Positions 42,766 to 55,618 of a DNA stretch of 64,000 bases are shown piece after piece. The number at the start of each line of letters is the position of its first letter. Positions within the stretch are counted from its first letter, which is position 1. Below the pieces are notes generated by a model, which saw only the letters and a list, made by a program, of their open reading frames with translations, was not told where the DNA came from and did not search any database. The stretch comes from Chlamydomonas reinhardtii. Its lineage: Eukaryota > Chlorophyta > Chlorophyceae > Chlamydomonadales > Chlamydomonadaceae. The position numbers and the translations under genes were made by a program. Location of the stretch: the NCBI RefSeq assembly GCF_000002595.2, contig NC_057004.1:5444405-5508404 (forward strand), in the 5' to 3' direction.

Positions 42766-45700
42766 ATGCAGCGCTACAAATATAGCGCTCAGCGACAGCG
42801 CTCATTTTCTAGTTTAGACTCGCAAGAGGCTTTGTCCGAGCACGGGCTCACGTCGCAGCCTTCAGCCCCCAAGGAGATGAGCTACGGCGTTGTCCCAGCG
42901 AGGACTTCGGTTATCGATGGTAGCGCTCGACTTCGGCAGGAGGACCTGGAAACCCAGGCACTTCTTCCGGTGCGTTGTTCTCCTCCCGCCGGAAACCCAG
43001 GCCCACCAACCACCCCGGGCGGGGTCGCTGCTTGCGCGCACAGCCTCAGCGGGGCCCCGCGACAGAGCGCGTGATCCCTACCACCACCAAAATACTCATC
43101 TTGTTGGCGCGGGGTGCGAACCTGCAGAAGCTTGGGGTTTGGCACACGTGTCGTGAGAGCCCATGGTCTTGACTGCCGCGCACCTGCGCCACCGCATCCC
43201 CTTTTGAGTTGTCTCACATGAAGCAATCGCATGCGTCGCCTGCTGAGTCATACCCCTCCACCGTTCTTGTAAACGCTGCAGAAGGGCAGCAGTACAGCGG
43301 GCCAGCAGGCGCACCTGAGCCCAGCAGTGCTGCTTGCGTCCATAGGCAAAGTCAGCCGCGGGCCAGCCGCCGGCCGCGCCGAGGACAGCAGCGGCGGAGC
43401 CGCGGGGGATCCGGCAGCCAGGGTCGGGAAATCGTTCGAGAGCCTGGACTATGAGGAGTACGACGACACGGTGTATCGTGCCGATCAGGCCGCCAGCTCC
43501 TCGCTGGACAGCTTGCTGTACAGCGCAAACAAGTACCTGGTGTGCTTTGCTGTTGGTGAGCAGCGCCGGGCACGCATGTGTTGAGGCTTTGAGGGGCAGA
43601 CAGCTGGAGCTGGAGAAAATGGGGCGGCAGTGCGTGTACGTGCGTGTGTGTGACTGTGTGTAAGGAACTGGGGGAGGCGGTTGGGGCGGATGCCCTCTGA
43701 ATGAACATGTTCCGGGATGGTCTATGCGGGTGCGTCGCTCCGAGTGACTTGTGATTCGGGGGGCAGGTCGTACAACCGCGTGGAGAGGAGCCCAGGACCT
43801 CCTTACCCGCCTTCTCCAGCCCTTCCCCCTCCTCTCTCCCGCAAACCCCCATTGAATAAACTACCCCCGCGATGGGTTCTGGGTTGGGAATGGTTCAAAT
43901 GTGGGCTTGGAATGAACCCTCCACATCAGCCCACCCGCCTTCGCACCCCGCCCCCATTTTATCCCAGGCGTGGTGACGGCGCTGGCGGCCTTCGCCGTGA
44001 ACCTGGCGGTGGAGAACATCAGCGGCTTCAAGTTCTGGGCCACGCTCACCATCATGGAGCGGGGCGACGTGCTGGGCTCCTACCTGGCCTACACCGCCAT
44101 GAATGCGGCGCTGGTGGGGGCCAGTGTGGCCATCACGCTGTATGTGGGCCCGGCGGCGGCGGGCAGCGGCATCGCGGATGTCAAGGTGCGGGTGCAGGGT
44201 GCGGGGGAGGGTGCGGGGGAGGGGGAGGGGGAAGGAGGGCGGGTAGTTTACTCTCATCCCAAAGCAACCAGGACCCAGAACCAGGGGTGGAGGTGGAGGC
44301 GGCTTGGGGAAGTGGTGGGGCGGGAAGGCCGTGGTGGGGGTTGCGCGACTGCGAGCAAGCGCTGCATGTGGGGGTGCCACGATGTACAGGGGAGCAAGGG
44401 CAACGCACTGGGTATGAGGTGTGGTTGAAAGGCCCGATGCTTGATTTGGCGTGCCAGGCGCCTTCCACCGTACCATCGCCGCCGTCCCCTGCACCTGCAA
44501 CCCCCGCGTCCGTTGGCTTCGGCCCTCCCCTCACTGGTGTCAACCCACCCTCCCCGACACCACGCTCCCCCTGGTCCCGCCTGCCGCCAGGCCTACCTGA
44601 ACGGCGTGGACGTGCCGCACATCTTCCACTTCAACACGCTGGCGGCCAAGGTGCTGGGCGCCATAGGCAGCGTGGCGGGCGGGCTGGCCATCGGCAAGGA
44701 GGGGCCGTTCGTGCACGCGGGGGCGGCCATTGCCGCCATCATTAGCCAGGTGCGGTTGGCGTCCTGCGTCCGGAGTTGGGTGGGTGTGGGCTTGTGGGTG
44801 ATCGTTTTTGTCGTGCGGCGGGCATGGTGGGTGACCGGGTAGGGGAGGGTGGTGCGTGTGGTGAGAAACAGGGTGGGTACCGTTGGTGGGGATGACGGCG
44901 AGGGCTCGTGACAGCAAAGGTAAGGGAGACCCCTGGCTTCTTGCAGTTGCCCTTGCTCTGGGTTGTCTGAGTCACACTTCATGTTGCCAACCGCGCTAAT
45001 TCGCACAGGGCGGCTCGGGCTCAGCGCGGCTGCCCTGGATGCGGAACTTCTGGAATGACCGCGACCGGTGAGCCCGAGCAACCCGGGTATACGGCGCCCC
45101 GCATGTCACCCATTCCTGCCTTCTAGTGCTACGCCCAGTCCTTACACGCCCCGACGACCAGCCTTGATACAGTTGTCCGCACACCAACTGCGATTGTACG
45201 GTAACTGACTTTCCGTGCGTTACGCCGTACAGGTACGACATGGTGGCGTGCGGCACGGCGGCGGGCGTGGCGGCGGCGTTCCGCTCGCCCGTGGGTGGCG
45301 TGTTGTTCGCGCTAGAGGAGATGACGAGTTGGTGGAAGAACCAAATGCTGTGGCTGGCCTTCTTCACCACCGCGGGTGAGGGTGGCGGTGGGAGCTGGGG
45401 GTGCGGGTGGGGTGCGGGGGGTGGGGCGGGGTTGCCTGTGGGGATGCCCGTGGGCGTGCGGGTGGTGTACTGGACTCCAGTCCAAAGGAACCAAGACGGG
45501 GGTGTGGGACCAAAGGAAGACCAGGGAATGCGTGTGCGGAGGGAGGCGGTGAGTGAAAGGGGGTGGGGATTGGGGCGGAGGGTGCAGGGGGCGCGACGGC
45601 ATGGCCTGCCAGTTGCCTTAGGAGTTAGGGTTTGAAGCGCGCAAGTGCGGGGATGGGGTGTAGTTGGTGTGGATTGGAATGGAACGGAATGGCAGCCATA

Positions 45701-48700
45701 TCCACCTGACGCCCTGACACCCAGCCCACGACCCCATCACACGCCCCCTTGCCGCAGTGGTGTCGGTGGCCATCCGCGTGCTGATGAAGGCGTGTAGCGC
45801 CAACGGCTGCGGGTTCTTTGGATCCGGCGGCTTCATCTATTTTGAGATCCAGGAGGGCCAGGACACGTACGAGTTCTTCGAGCTGCTGCCCATGCTGCTG
45901 CTGGGCGTGCTGGGGGGGCTCATGGGCTCGGGTACGTGGCGTGCGTGTCTCATACACACATGCATGTGCATCAGCGTGTGCGTGCCCCGGCTGGGAGTGT
46001 GGCTCTGGCAGGCGTCCGGTGAGCCGGGCCTGAATAGAATGCTGGAAGGCCCTGTGGGGCCGCCTGCGAGGGGTTGGTGTCCTCCCTTGCCCGCCCTCCG
46101 CACTCCCCTTCCCCTTCCCCTTTCCCCCTCCAACCAGGCTTCATCGTGATGAACACGCGCCTCAGCGAGTGGCGCCGCCGCAACCTGGCGCCGCTGGGCC
46201 GCCGCGGCCGGCTGCTTGAAGGCCTGGCCATCAGCGTGCTCACCTCCACCCTGTCCTTCGTGGTCCCGCTCATGGTGGCCTGCACCGCCTGCCCGCCCGG
46301 CTCCGAGGGCGCCTGCCCGCGCACTGACGACCTGCACAGCGGCAACTTCGTGAAGTTCGGCTGCCGGCATGTGGGCGGCCGCGGCTACTACAACGACCTG
46401 GCCACGTTGTTCTTCAACACGCAGGTGGGTGGGCGGGGAGGGCCGGGGAGGGGCGGGGAGGGGCGGGGAGGGGCCCGGAGGGAGGGCTTGGGGTGCAGGG
46501 AGGGGTGCGGGAGCGTAGGTTGTAGATACAAGCCCCAACTGTGGTGGTGGTGTGGCTGGATGGCATGAATTGCCTTGAATGCCTCACAACGGCTGCTGAA
46601 CAGGACGACGCGATCCGCAACCTGTTCGCGTCTAAGACCAAGCGCGAGTACACAGTGGCGGCGCTGTTCACCTTCACCACCATCTTCTACTTCCTAGCCG
46701 CCCTGACGTACGGCATATTCGCGCCCACCGGCCTCTTCGTGCCCAGCATCCTGTGCGGCGCCGCCTACGGCCGCCTGGTGAGCGGGGTACTGTGTCCGCG
46801 TGTGTGTTAGAGAGCAGGTGGGAAGGAGCACAAAGGGCTGTAATCAGAGCACGTATGGGCTCTGCACGGGCTCGCCTGCTGCCCCGGCGCTGCGGTGCGA
46901 CCGCGCTTTGGGTTGTTGACGTCTAGCGCGTTCCGGTCGCACGGCGCGGCACGATGTGGCGCGCGCATGCTGCAGCGCACCGCCGCGGCGTCCGCTCGCC
47001 TCCGTGCGTCCTTGAAGGATGCAGGTTACGGTGCCCAATGTGCCGTAGTACGGTACTGACCTTGGCCCGGGATGCTTCCTCTGCTGCCCTTCAGGTCGGC
47101 ATCTTCGTTGCGGACATGCACCCGGGGCACTACATAGACGAGGGCACGTACGCGCTGCTGGGGGCCGCGAGCTTCCTGGGGGGCGCCATGCGAATGACGG
47201 TGAGACACGGTAGCGGAGATTTAGATGGCGGTGCTGTGTCTGCTTGGGCGGGCGGGTGGGCGAGGTTTTGAAGTTTTGGCGTGGCGGCTACGGACTGACT
47301 GACTGGCTGCCGTCGTGGCGGACTGGGCGTCGTGATGGGGTGGTGGTGGCTGGGGAGGTGGGGTCTGTGCCAGGTAGGGCGCGCCTGCTGGCTAGCCTAC
47401 ATCACAACATGTGCTCCCTGCCACCCCGTCGCGTGCTGCAGGTGTGTACATGTGTGTTGTTACTGGAGCTAACGAACAACCTGGCGCTGCTGCCGCTCAT
47501 TATGCTGGTGCTGCTGGTGGCTAAGGTGGGAGGCGGCGAGGGGCAGGGCGGGGCCCGAAGCGTTTGATGGCCGAGGGCGCAGAGACGGTAAAAATGTTAA
47601 TGACGTCGTTGCAGTCCTACACGTGTCGCCTGGTTGTACCTTGCAAATCCGCGCCATACACGCCAGAGGCCCGCGCGCCCAATGTCCGCTCCTTGCGCCG
47701 TGACCTCTCATGACCCCGCCACCCTGTCACCCCGCCACCCCACCAACCCACCACCCTGTCGCCACGCCCTATCACCCTGTCACCAGGCCGTGGGCGACGG
47801 CACGGGCATCAAGCCCATCTACGAGGTGCAGATGGAGATCAAGGGGCTGCCCTTCCTGCAGCCGCAGCCCGAGGCCTTCATGCGCCACATCACGGCCAAG
47901 GAGTGCTGCGGCCGGCCGCCCGTCACATTCAACCGGGTGGAGAAGGTGCGCGCTGGCAGCAGGCGCCCGCAACGCCACCGGGCATCAGGCACCGGGCATC
48001 AGGCACCGGGCAGCAGGCCAGCGGCCCCACTGGCTCAAGATTAAGCATGCCCGTGCCGTGAACGTGTAGTACGGCAGACAAACTTTGTCGGCGCCTCCCC
48101 TTCCCATGCAGGTTCGCTCCATAGTGGAGACGCTGCGCTCCAACGGCCACAACGGCTTCCCGGTGCTGCACCGCGGCCCGGACGGCGAGCGGCTCATCTG
48201 CGGCGTGGTGCTGCGGCAGCAGCTGCTCACGCTGCTGGGGAGCGGCAGCCGCAGCATGCAGCCCTCGCCCACAGTCAACGACAGCAGCAGCAGGGCGGCG
48301 CTGTCCTACAGGTGCATGCTGGCCGTGCGGGGCGTTATGTTTGGGTGGCCGTGTTTGGTAGTGCGTGTGCTGCTGTGTCGTGTTGATACAATAGCGAGTC
48401 GGTACAAGGCAGTGCGAGTCCTGCCAGCCATGAAGGTTTCCAAAGCTTTATATCTGCATTAGCGCATGCCTGAGCTGTCCACGCAGCACCGCGTTTATCC
48501 GCTTCCTGCCGCGCTAACTGCGCCCGTCCCGCCCCCGCGTCTCCGCCCGTCCGCCTCCGCCTCCGGCAGTGTTCCCGAGTTCTCCAAGCCCATGTCTGAC
48601 CCTGCGGAGGGGTCTGCAGACGGCGTGCTGGCCCCGGGGGCTCTGGGCGAGGACGTGCTGGATCTGTTCCTGGACCTGGGCCCCTTCCTCAACACCAGCT

Positions 48701-49426
48701 ACCACGTGGTGCAGGTGGGCGTGAGGCGGCGGGTGGCGGAGTCAGCGGGTGCAGGTGCGGGTGCGGGAAGAGGCAGTTGATGTCCATTTGGCGGGGGGCG
48801 GGGGCGTGAGCGCGGAGAGGCAGCTTATTCCGGGGGGGGCGGGGGGCGGGGGGTGTGGTTGTGGGTGCGGGTGGACAGGCACGTGGCAGGAGGGGGATTA
48901 CATTTATGATGATGAAGTGATGGCGTAGCCAGGAACAGTAGTATAGCAGACGCGGTGTTGCCGACCGGCGGAGGGGCGTCAGGGGGGAGGGAGCGGGGTG
49001 TCCCGGCGCCAACGTGGACCCCAGAGGCAGCCATGGAAGCAGAGGCCGGTGGAAGCAGGCGCGTGCGGCACAGGTGGGCCCCCCCTGCGCGCCTGCGCTG
49101 GGGCGCCTCGCCTGGCAGCGAGGCCATGCGCTACCTGCTGCTCACTGCGCCCTCTGCATGCTGGTGGTTGCGGCAACCGCTTTCGGACGCTGTGTTTACC
49201 GCGCAGGAGGACGCGCCACTGTCCAAGGTGTACCAGCTGCTGCGGACGCTGGGGCTGCGGCACATCTGCGTCGTGCCAAGGTGCGTGCCATGCCCGGCCG
49301 CCCAGCGCATTCCGTTGCTCCCGCGACTGCTTCTTCTCGCCCTCCAATTCAAAGGCTTGCAGCTGCACTTGGCACTGCGTCAGCATCCTGCCGCAGAGAT
49401 GCGTGTATCCAACCCTTTTATGCATA

Positions 49427-49480
<54 letters not shown>

Positions 49481-50075
49481 GTGTGTCCTGTGTCCTCATG
49501 CGGTCACCCACAGGGCGCACGAGGTGGTGGGCATGATCACTCGCGCCGACCTGCTGCCTGACGCCCTGGAGAAGCGCTACAGCGGAATGCCCGGCCACTA
49601 CACCACAGACGGCCTCAACATATCCGTGCACACGCCAGGGACCGCCGGCAGCGGCTCAGGAGGCAGCGGCCACGCCCCGCTCAGCCCAGGCGGAGGCGGA
49701 GCGGGCGGCAGCCGGGCCACGACGGGGGCAGGCGCGGGCGGGCCGGCCGGGTCAGGAGGGGAGGGCGGCGGGCCAGGCGGCTCCGCGGCAGCGGGGCAAG
49801 TTGGGATCCGCGCAGACACGCCCACTGCGTCGGTCGCGGGCGCAGCTAGCGCCTTTGCGCCGGCGGCTGGGCAGGCGGCAGACGCTGCCACGTCAGCGAG
49901 TGCGGCGGCCGCGACCATTGGTAACCTGAGCCGCCGTGTGGCGGCGGCGGGCCGCGGCTTTGGAATGCTCAGCACCGGCGGGCCAGGTACCATTGCCGGG
50001 GGCGGCGGGGCGGGCAACATTGAGCTGCGGACCACATCTCCAACTGGGAGTGTCAACTTGCCGACAGGCCGCTGA
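42766..50075 (+). CDS. CLC-family chloride channel or Cl-/H+ antiporter with C-terminal CBS pair
   Basis: Eighteen exons: 42766-42969, 43282-43555, 43968-44185, 44591-44749, 45009-45067, 45233-45375, 45758-45931, 46138-46424, 46604-46777, 47095-47199, 47442-47525, 47787-47945, 48112-48311, 48570-48714, 49207-49280 and 49514-50075 (sixteen coding blocks located by me, all in phase), 1006 residues. Signatures: FESLDYEEYDD before the first helix, GSGIADVK (~225-232), GKEGPFVH with the gating glutamate (~269), FRSPVGGVLFALEE, and GLFVPSILCGAAYGRL. Serine in GSGI suggests chloride rather than nitrate preference. The cytosolic part has two CBS halves (~628-700 and ~796-835), then a disordered Gly/Ala/Pro tail of about 180 residues. 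Closest by feel to plant CLC-d/animal CLC-6/7, which are endomembrane antiporters; location here is inferred. (Count of exons is sixteen.). Confidence 0.93.
49429..49477. repeat. (GT)n microsatellite in the last CLC intron
   Basis: About 24 uninterrupted GT units just before the acceptor of the last exon. Confidence 0.97.
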
Positions 50076-50121
50076 AGGAGGTGGCAGGTGGTTAGGCTAC
50101 GGGGTACTGTACATCGGAAGC

Positions 50122-50126
50122 TGTAA
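50122..50126 (+). terminator. Poly(A) signal TGTAA of the CLC gene
   Basis: TGTAA only 47 bases after the stop codon, so the 3' UTR would be very short; a later, variant signal may be used. Confidence 0.5.
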
Positions 50127-50139
50127 GGAGGTCTCGTTA

Positions 50140-51791
50140 GCGTACTAGCTATTAGTGCTTGACACTCGTCTGCATGCAGGCGTGTGTGCTGGGTGCAGTG
50201 ATATGCAGTTAAGAAAGGGGCATGCACATGGCAGAGGGCGAGGAAAGGGATATTGTACTGGTCCGGGTCATCTAGGCGACTGCCATGTGTATTACAACCG
50301 AGCGTGCTAACGGACAAATAGCATCAACATGGCATAGCGTATGCTATCTCATGATTCCGACAACCCCCAAAGCGCCAGGAGCGTGGAGAGTGGCGGGCGG
50401 TCGTCAAGTCACAGTGGGTTAGGCAGAGATCTGATGGGCAGCCACGCAGTCCGCCCACGAGCTTTTTGTGATGGCCGCCGGCGGCGGGGCCGGGCTGAGA
50501 GCCTGAACGGCGCTAGCAGGGCGTGGGGCTGAGGGTGCACGTGTCGATTGGCGGCGAGTGACGTGACTAGTTTGTTAGCTGCAGGTTAGCACGGACTGTG
50601 CACCCCACCCAACCGGCCACGTCCGGATTTGCGGGGATGCCAAAGGCCCCCAACATAGAGGCGTGTGCTTAGTAGGCGCCCGCGTCAAGGTGGCTGGGTT
50701 GATAACGACCCGGGAGGGCCCTTTTCCTGCCTCCCTAAGGCAACCACCTCCTTGTTGTGATGAGATGCGCATTGCGTAGAGAAGCCAGGATAGGATGCAG
50801 TGATGCACGGCCAGCACATGCGGCTGGCCTCGAGGCTGTCAGTAAGTTGCCTTGGTTACAGTGCCCTCCACGGGTGCGACATGCTCCCATGGTGTGTTAG
50901 GGCCATCCGTGGCTCTCGCCAACGCGGCGTCTCCACACGCGAGCAATGTGTTGATCGTTACAAGAGGGACGTGCTGACGCGTTTACGAGCCTGTGACTTG
51001 GAATGCAATCACCCTGCTCTGGATTCCACTAGCTGGCTGCGCGTGGACAGGGAAGTGTGAATGGGCATCGGACCCTTGAAGAGAGCGAGCACCGTATTGA
51101 AAGTTGTCCCTTGCCGGGCTCACGGACGCCTCCTGTGACTCTTATGCTCGCGTAAGCTCTCATCCACTGATGCGGATTTGCGCGTCCTCCGTGCTCCCTT
51201 CACCATTTGGCCGTTGGCACTTGGACCTGGGCATCCGGTGGGTTGCCCCTTGCATACATGGCTACGGCTTGTCAGAATGTCAGTGCGATGGACCACGCGA
51301 AGTGGGCAGGAGGAGTTGTCAGTGCGCCACAGCGGCACAGGTTAAGCACACTGGTGCGGCGGTGCCGAACCATACTCTGCGCTCAGCCTCCACACATCTC
51401 GACCAGACTCCAGGATACGGTACACACACCCGGGTCCTCGACTTAAAAGCGACGCAGACCACCCTCGTCTGCAAACTTCCAGCCAGCCAGCAACTTGCCG
51501 GTACAGCAACGCCCGCGTTGGACCAGTCGCGCGCTCATGTACTGCCATCGCAAATTGTTGTTTGCCATGTGCTGGGGTCTGAGAATCAGCTGCACCCAAC
51601 GGGAATTCACCAACCTGCCTTAACCCTGTCCACTCGCACACCCTTGTCTGCGACAAGCGAACCCCGCTGGCCTGATCCTCCTCGCCTCCACCTCCACCTC
51701 CGCACAACACCTGTGGCCGCAGCCACCGCCTCGCACCATCGCCCCTTCTCTCCGCAACCTGCACCAGCCTCCTGGCCTCCTAGCCCCCCGC
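50140..51791. other. Gap between convergent CLC and TEX47-like genes
   Basis: No gene seen. It holds the second copy of the interspersed fragment (50858-50940, reverse of 2775-2839) and minus-strand TGTAA signals at about 50856 and 50958 that could end the TEX47-like transcript, making a 3' UTR of roughly 830 bases. Confidence 0.5.
50858..50940 (-). repeat. Interspersed repeat fragment, copy 2
   Basis: Reverse complement of 2775-2839, with an extra stretch of about 18 bases (around catgggagcatgtcgc). No coding capacity. Confidence 0.6.
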
Positions 51792-53908
51792 TTAGTATTT
51801 GAGCGGCGGCGGCATGGGCCACACCTGCTCGCTCTCCAGGTCCACATTGACAGGCGCGTCAAAAATGTCCAGGTACTCTGCCACAGTGGGCGCGTCCTGC
51901 ACAGAGCACCGGTAAAGGTTGTTACCCCTCATCAGGCAAGTGCCAGTAACAAGGGATCGTAGTCCTTGTGGACGGCACGGTGACACGGCCCTTGCCAAAC
52001 ACCCAGTCGCCTCGCGCTCGCCCACTGTCCAGGTGCTAGGAATCCAGCAGGAGCTCACGCACCTCGGTGGGCGTTAGCGACAGCACCAGCTCCTGCGCCG
52101 GCACGTCCTCCAGCGACGCGTCCACGTTGCTCAGCTTGCGGCGCGTCTCGGGCTGCACACATACGCACGGGCAGAGGCGCTGTGGGAGTTAGGACGCGGA
52201 ATGAGGCCTGCCCCGACCTCAACGAGGATATGGCAGATTAGCGTAGCACGCACAAGTTGTTCGGAGCGTGCGGTGGAAGTATGTTGCCCCCATTAAGGGC
52301 TGGCGGCATGTCACCATGGGCACTGAGCCGAAGCAGCCTCACTCACGTCCATGGGCGCAAGCAGCTCCGGCCCGGCCTTGCGGAGGAAGGTGTTGATGTC
52401 GGTGGCGCCCTTGACGGCCCTGCAGGGACCACACACAGCGCCACTTCACCGCCGCCCCTGCTGCATGGACCGTCCTTACCATATGCGACAGCGCGTGGTC
52501 AGAAGCCTTTCCCCGGCCCTTCCGCATGCTTCACGCCCTGCCGCGGACTATTGCGCCTCCCAGCACAAAAGCTCGGCACAAGCAAGCCGCTGGGGTGCAT
52601 CAACACCCTGCAAACGCGTTGCATGCGAGACGCACCCGAACGCGTCCAGCGGGTCCATGGACTCCACAGTGCTGCCTGAGGGCAGGTACGCCACATACCT
52701 GCAGCGGTGGGGGCAGCCACATTCAGGCAGCTGCTAAAGGGCCTATGTGTGCGTGCACGCTGCCGTGTGAACCTGACCGCCCTCCCCCCCCCCAGAGCAA
52801 GGGTCTGTTGCCGACTGCTACCGCCCAAGCGGCCGGGAGCACCCTTCCCATACGCAGCTGTGTGCTGGACGGGCACGCATGGCACCCCCTCTTTCTGGAT
52901 CTCCCTCACCAGCGCGACTGTTTCCTTACGGCATTGGTTCACAGTTAACCCCCTCACCAGCCGTTGAAGTGGCGCCCCGGCACGTCCTCGCAGCTGGACA
53001 CCACCTGCAGGGCCACAACATGCGTGGCGCTAAGCAGGACGCCCAGGAAAGGCCCCGAGGCCTCCGCGCCACCATGCATTCAAACATCTTGCAGCGTCCG
53101 CCAAGTACATGAAACACTTTATTGGAGCGGCTCAATCGCGCACCCGTCGTGCAACACGGTACTGTGACACCGGCTTCCTTGACGCCCGGGACCCCTGCCT
53201 CACCCGTGTCTCCGCCAACCGCACGTCTGCCCCGTGGTTCAGCACTTCCCGCAGGACCGCCATCAGCTGCGGCGTCTTGCCCTGCAAGAGCGACATGTGT
53301 GGGTGTGACGTGAGGTGATTGCCATGATGGACGTGCGTGCCTGCGTGCGTTCGTGACCCGCACAAAACAGGTGAGCCTGCCTTCCATGGACCCCGAGAAT
53401 CAGAGCACCCATGCCCTATCCGGCCGCCCATACCTCGATGACGTGAATGTAGCACAGCGGGTATACCAGCAGGAACCCCGTGATCTCTCCCTCAACAGAG
53501 CTGTGCTTCTCTATCACCCTGGACAGAAGCGCTGCGACACCAATGAAAGAAGAGGCCAGATGGTAAGTTGTCCCTCGGGGCAAGCCCTTGTCTGCCTGGT
53601 TGGCGCGTTCCCCAGCAAGCAGCAACTCAGGTGCGTGACCAGTGCGCACCTCTTACGCTATCCGAGCTGTTCTGCCTTTGCGCTAGTCGTGCCACGTAGA
53701 CAATCCGGGTGGTGAGGACGGTCTGCGACAGCAAGGTGGGCCGGGTGTCAAAGGTGCGGCAAAGCCACGCGTACCGTGTAGGGGCAGCGCGAGCTTACCC
53801 CCCTCCATTCCGACATACCTTCCCAGATTTTTGGACTCGATTGAGAATTACGTCCAAAAGCGAGTCGCGTGGCCCCGCCTCGAGTTGGCTTCGGAGCGTG
53901 TCAGCCAT
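51792..53908 (-). CDS. BLUF-fold protein, TEX47-like, probably not flavin-binding
   Basis: Nine exons, in order of translation: 53908-53819, 53722-53650, 53531-53434, 53281-53204, 53004-52958, 52698-52636, 52419-52347, 52152-52063, 51896-51792; all phases agree, 238 residues. The core follows the BLUF pattern in order: RIVYVARLAQ (Tyr39 in the place of the photoactive Tyr), VRALLSRVIEKHS, EGEITGFLLVYPLCYIHVIEG, LMAVLREVLNHGADVRL and the strand RVVSSCEDVPGRHFNGW. In true BLUF photoreceptors the sequence before the LEG-like motif has a Gln that hydrogen-bonds the flavin; here it is His84. TEX47 proteins of ciliated animals have the same fold without flavin; a ciliary role is inference. The C-terminal ~75 residues are acidic and end in PPPLKY. 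The start is the first ATG of a good exon. Confidence 0.75.
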
Positions 53909-55410
53909 TATTGCCGCGACGCTTGCCCGCGAACTCCGCAAGGATGGCAAACCAGCTACTGCTTAGCGATTGTATGGGATATCTTAACTATGTAGTCTAC
54001 ACGGACAGGCAAACCTCGGTCAACTCCTTTAGCAAGTGCTTCGAGTCGGGAACTACAATATAGGGTGTATATACAAGGCGCAGCAAGTCTCAGGTATCAA
54101 ACCTGCTGCTGCTTACGGGAACTCGAAGGAAATGTTGCAGTGTTGCTAGTTTTGGTAAACCCGCCGATACTTTCACAAAAATCCTTCCATACTCAGAGTT
54201 AAATGCTTTTGCCTACAATCTTGTGAAAGTAGATGGAACCTTTGGCACCCAGGGATTCATGGGACGCCCAAGAGCCAACCCAACCTCGGATACTCCTGAT
54301 GCCCCAAGCCATAACCTCGCATAGCAGCTTTCTGCCACCACCCGAGGGACATGCATACGAAAACGCTGTGCAGGTGTGTCGTGAGGGGCGACCGGCGACG
54401 AGGGGTGCCGGCGGAGGCTTGGGCTGCCACCTTGGAGCTGTGCCTGTGCGTAAGCCCTCAGGCATTGGCATACTGAATTCCCGAGCTAAGTACAGACGCT
54501 GCTTGAGGCGACTGCGATAGCCACCTGGGTCCCCGAGGCTTGCACGAACAACCTGGGCCCAGCTGGTGCGGTACATGCGGTGGCATCAGTTAGCATCAGG
54601 TAGCGGAATTTCGAGTTGCATAAGCTTTCAGACTAAGTGGCCCTCATAGATACGGTGCGGCCGTTCTCATTTGGTCACAACCTTGTACGCCGAGCAAACT
54701 CAGGCAAAAAACACAGCCACCGGCGCCATGGCCAAGCGTGCGTCTCAAGCACGCCCCCCTCCCGTGGCCCCCTCCCCACATCGGCATTACCCACCGCTAT
54801 TTCCCCGTCCAAACAGCTCGTGCCAACCCTTGCAAAGCCTGCCAGACTTACTGTAAGCTAAGTACCATGGACAGCAGTGCACGAGAGCGATATCGTCACA
54901 GAGCTGGACGCGCATGGCGCAACATGGGCAACGTGCACGATCGGTGCATTTGATTCACCCAATGACAGTCCCACCCAAAAGTACAGTAGTTGGTGCTTCG
55001 CTTTCACCGTATCGCAGTGTTCCTGATGCGCTTCGCATGTAGCCGCTCGTGTTCAGCCGCGTGCATGCCCAGAAGCCTCAACGTGATAAGTGATGACTCT
55101 CATACCATGCCCGTCGTGCATGCCCGTTGTGGCAACCATTTCACCATGACCGGACCTTCGAATCTGGCCAGAAGCTAATACTACTCTGCTAATACCTCAA
55201 CAAGCACGCCAGGCCGCTAAACCCCTTTGGTCATCAATCATTGGGGCTAGCGTCCTTTCAAGCACCCGTAAAAGGTCTTGGTGGCCCGGCCATGTCACCG
55301 TGCGCAAGAATTGTCAGGCTGGCGTGAGAGCGGCCAACGCCGAATCGCCACATGGACAAGCTCCGCCGACGTACTAGACTCGCTAAACAATGCTCGACTG
55401 AGTCCAAACA
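53909..55410. other. Upstream of the TEX47-like gene; repeat remnant
   Basis: 54299-54430 resembles 57500-57620 (shared pieces: agcagctt.ctgccaccaccc, agggac.tgca, and gaggggtgccgg.ggaggcttgggctg), so an old interspersed element lies here. No coding region supported between 54440 and 55410. Confidence 0.5.
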
Positions 55411-55420
55411 ATGTGCACAC

Positions 55421-55425
55421 TTACA
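55421..55425 (-). terminator. Poly(A) signal of the aquaporin gene
   Basis: TTACA on the + strand (TGTAA on the minus strand), about 195 bases past the stop codon. Confidence 0.6.
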
Positions 55426-55618
55426 ACCGAATGACTAATATGGGCGGTGACGCAGGAGCCCGGTACGACTGCACCGCTACCGGCCTGGGTGGTGCCTATG
55501 GGTGCTCCTCGGCTGCGGGATGCCAGTTATCAACATGGACGCTACGGCGAGCACCAGCCGCTGCTGCCCCTGCCAATGCTGTCTCTCATTCGGCCCGCCT
55601 CCACGCATTCTACCTGCG

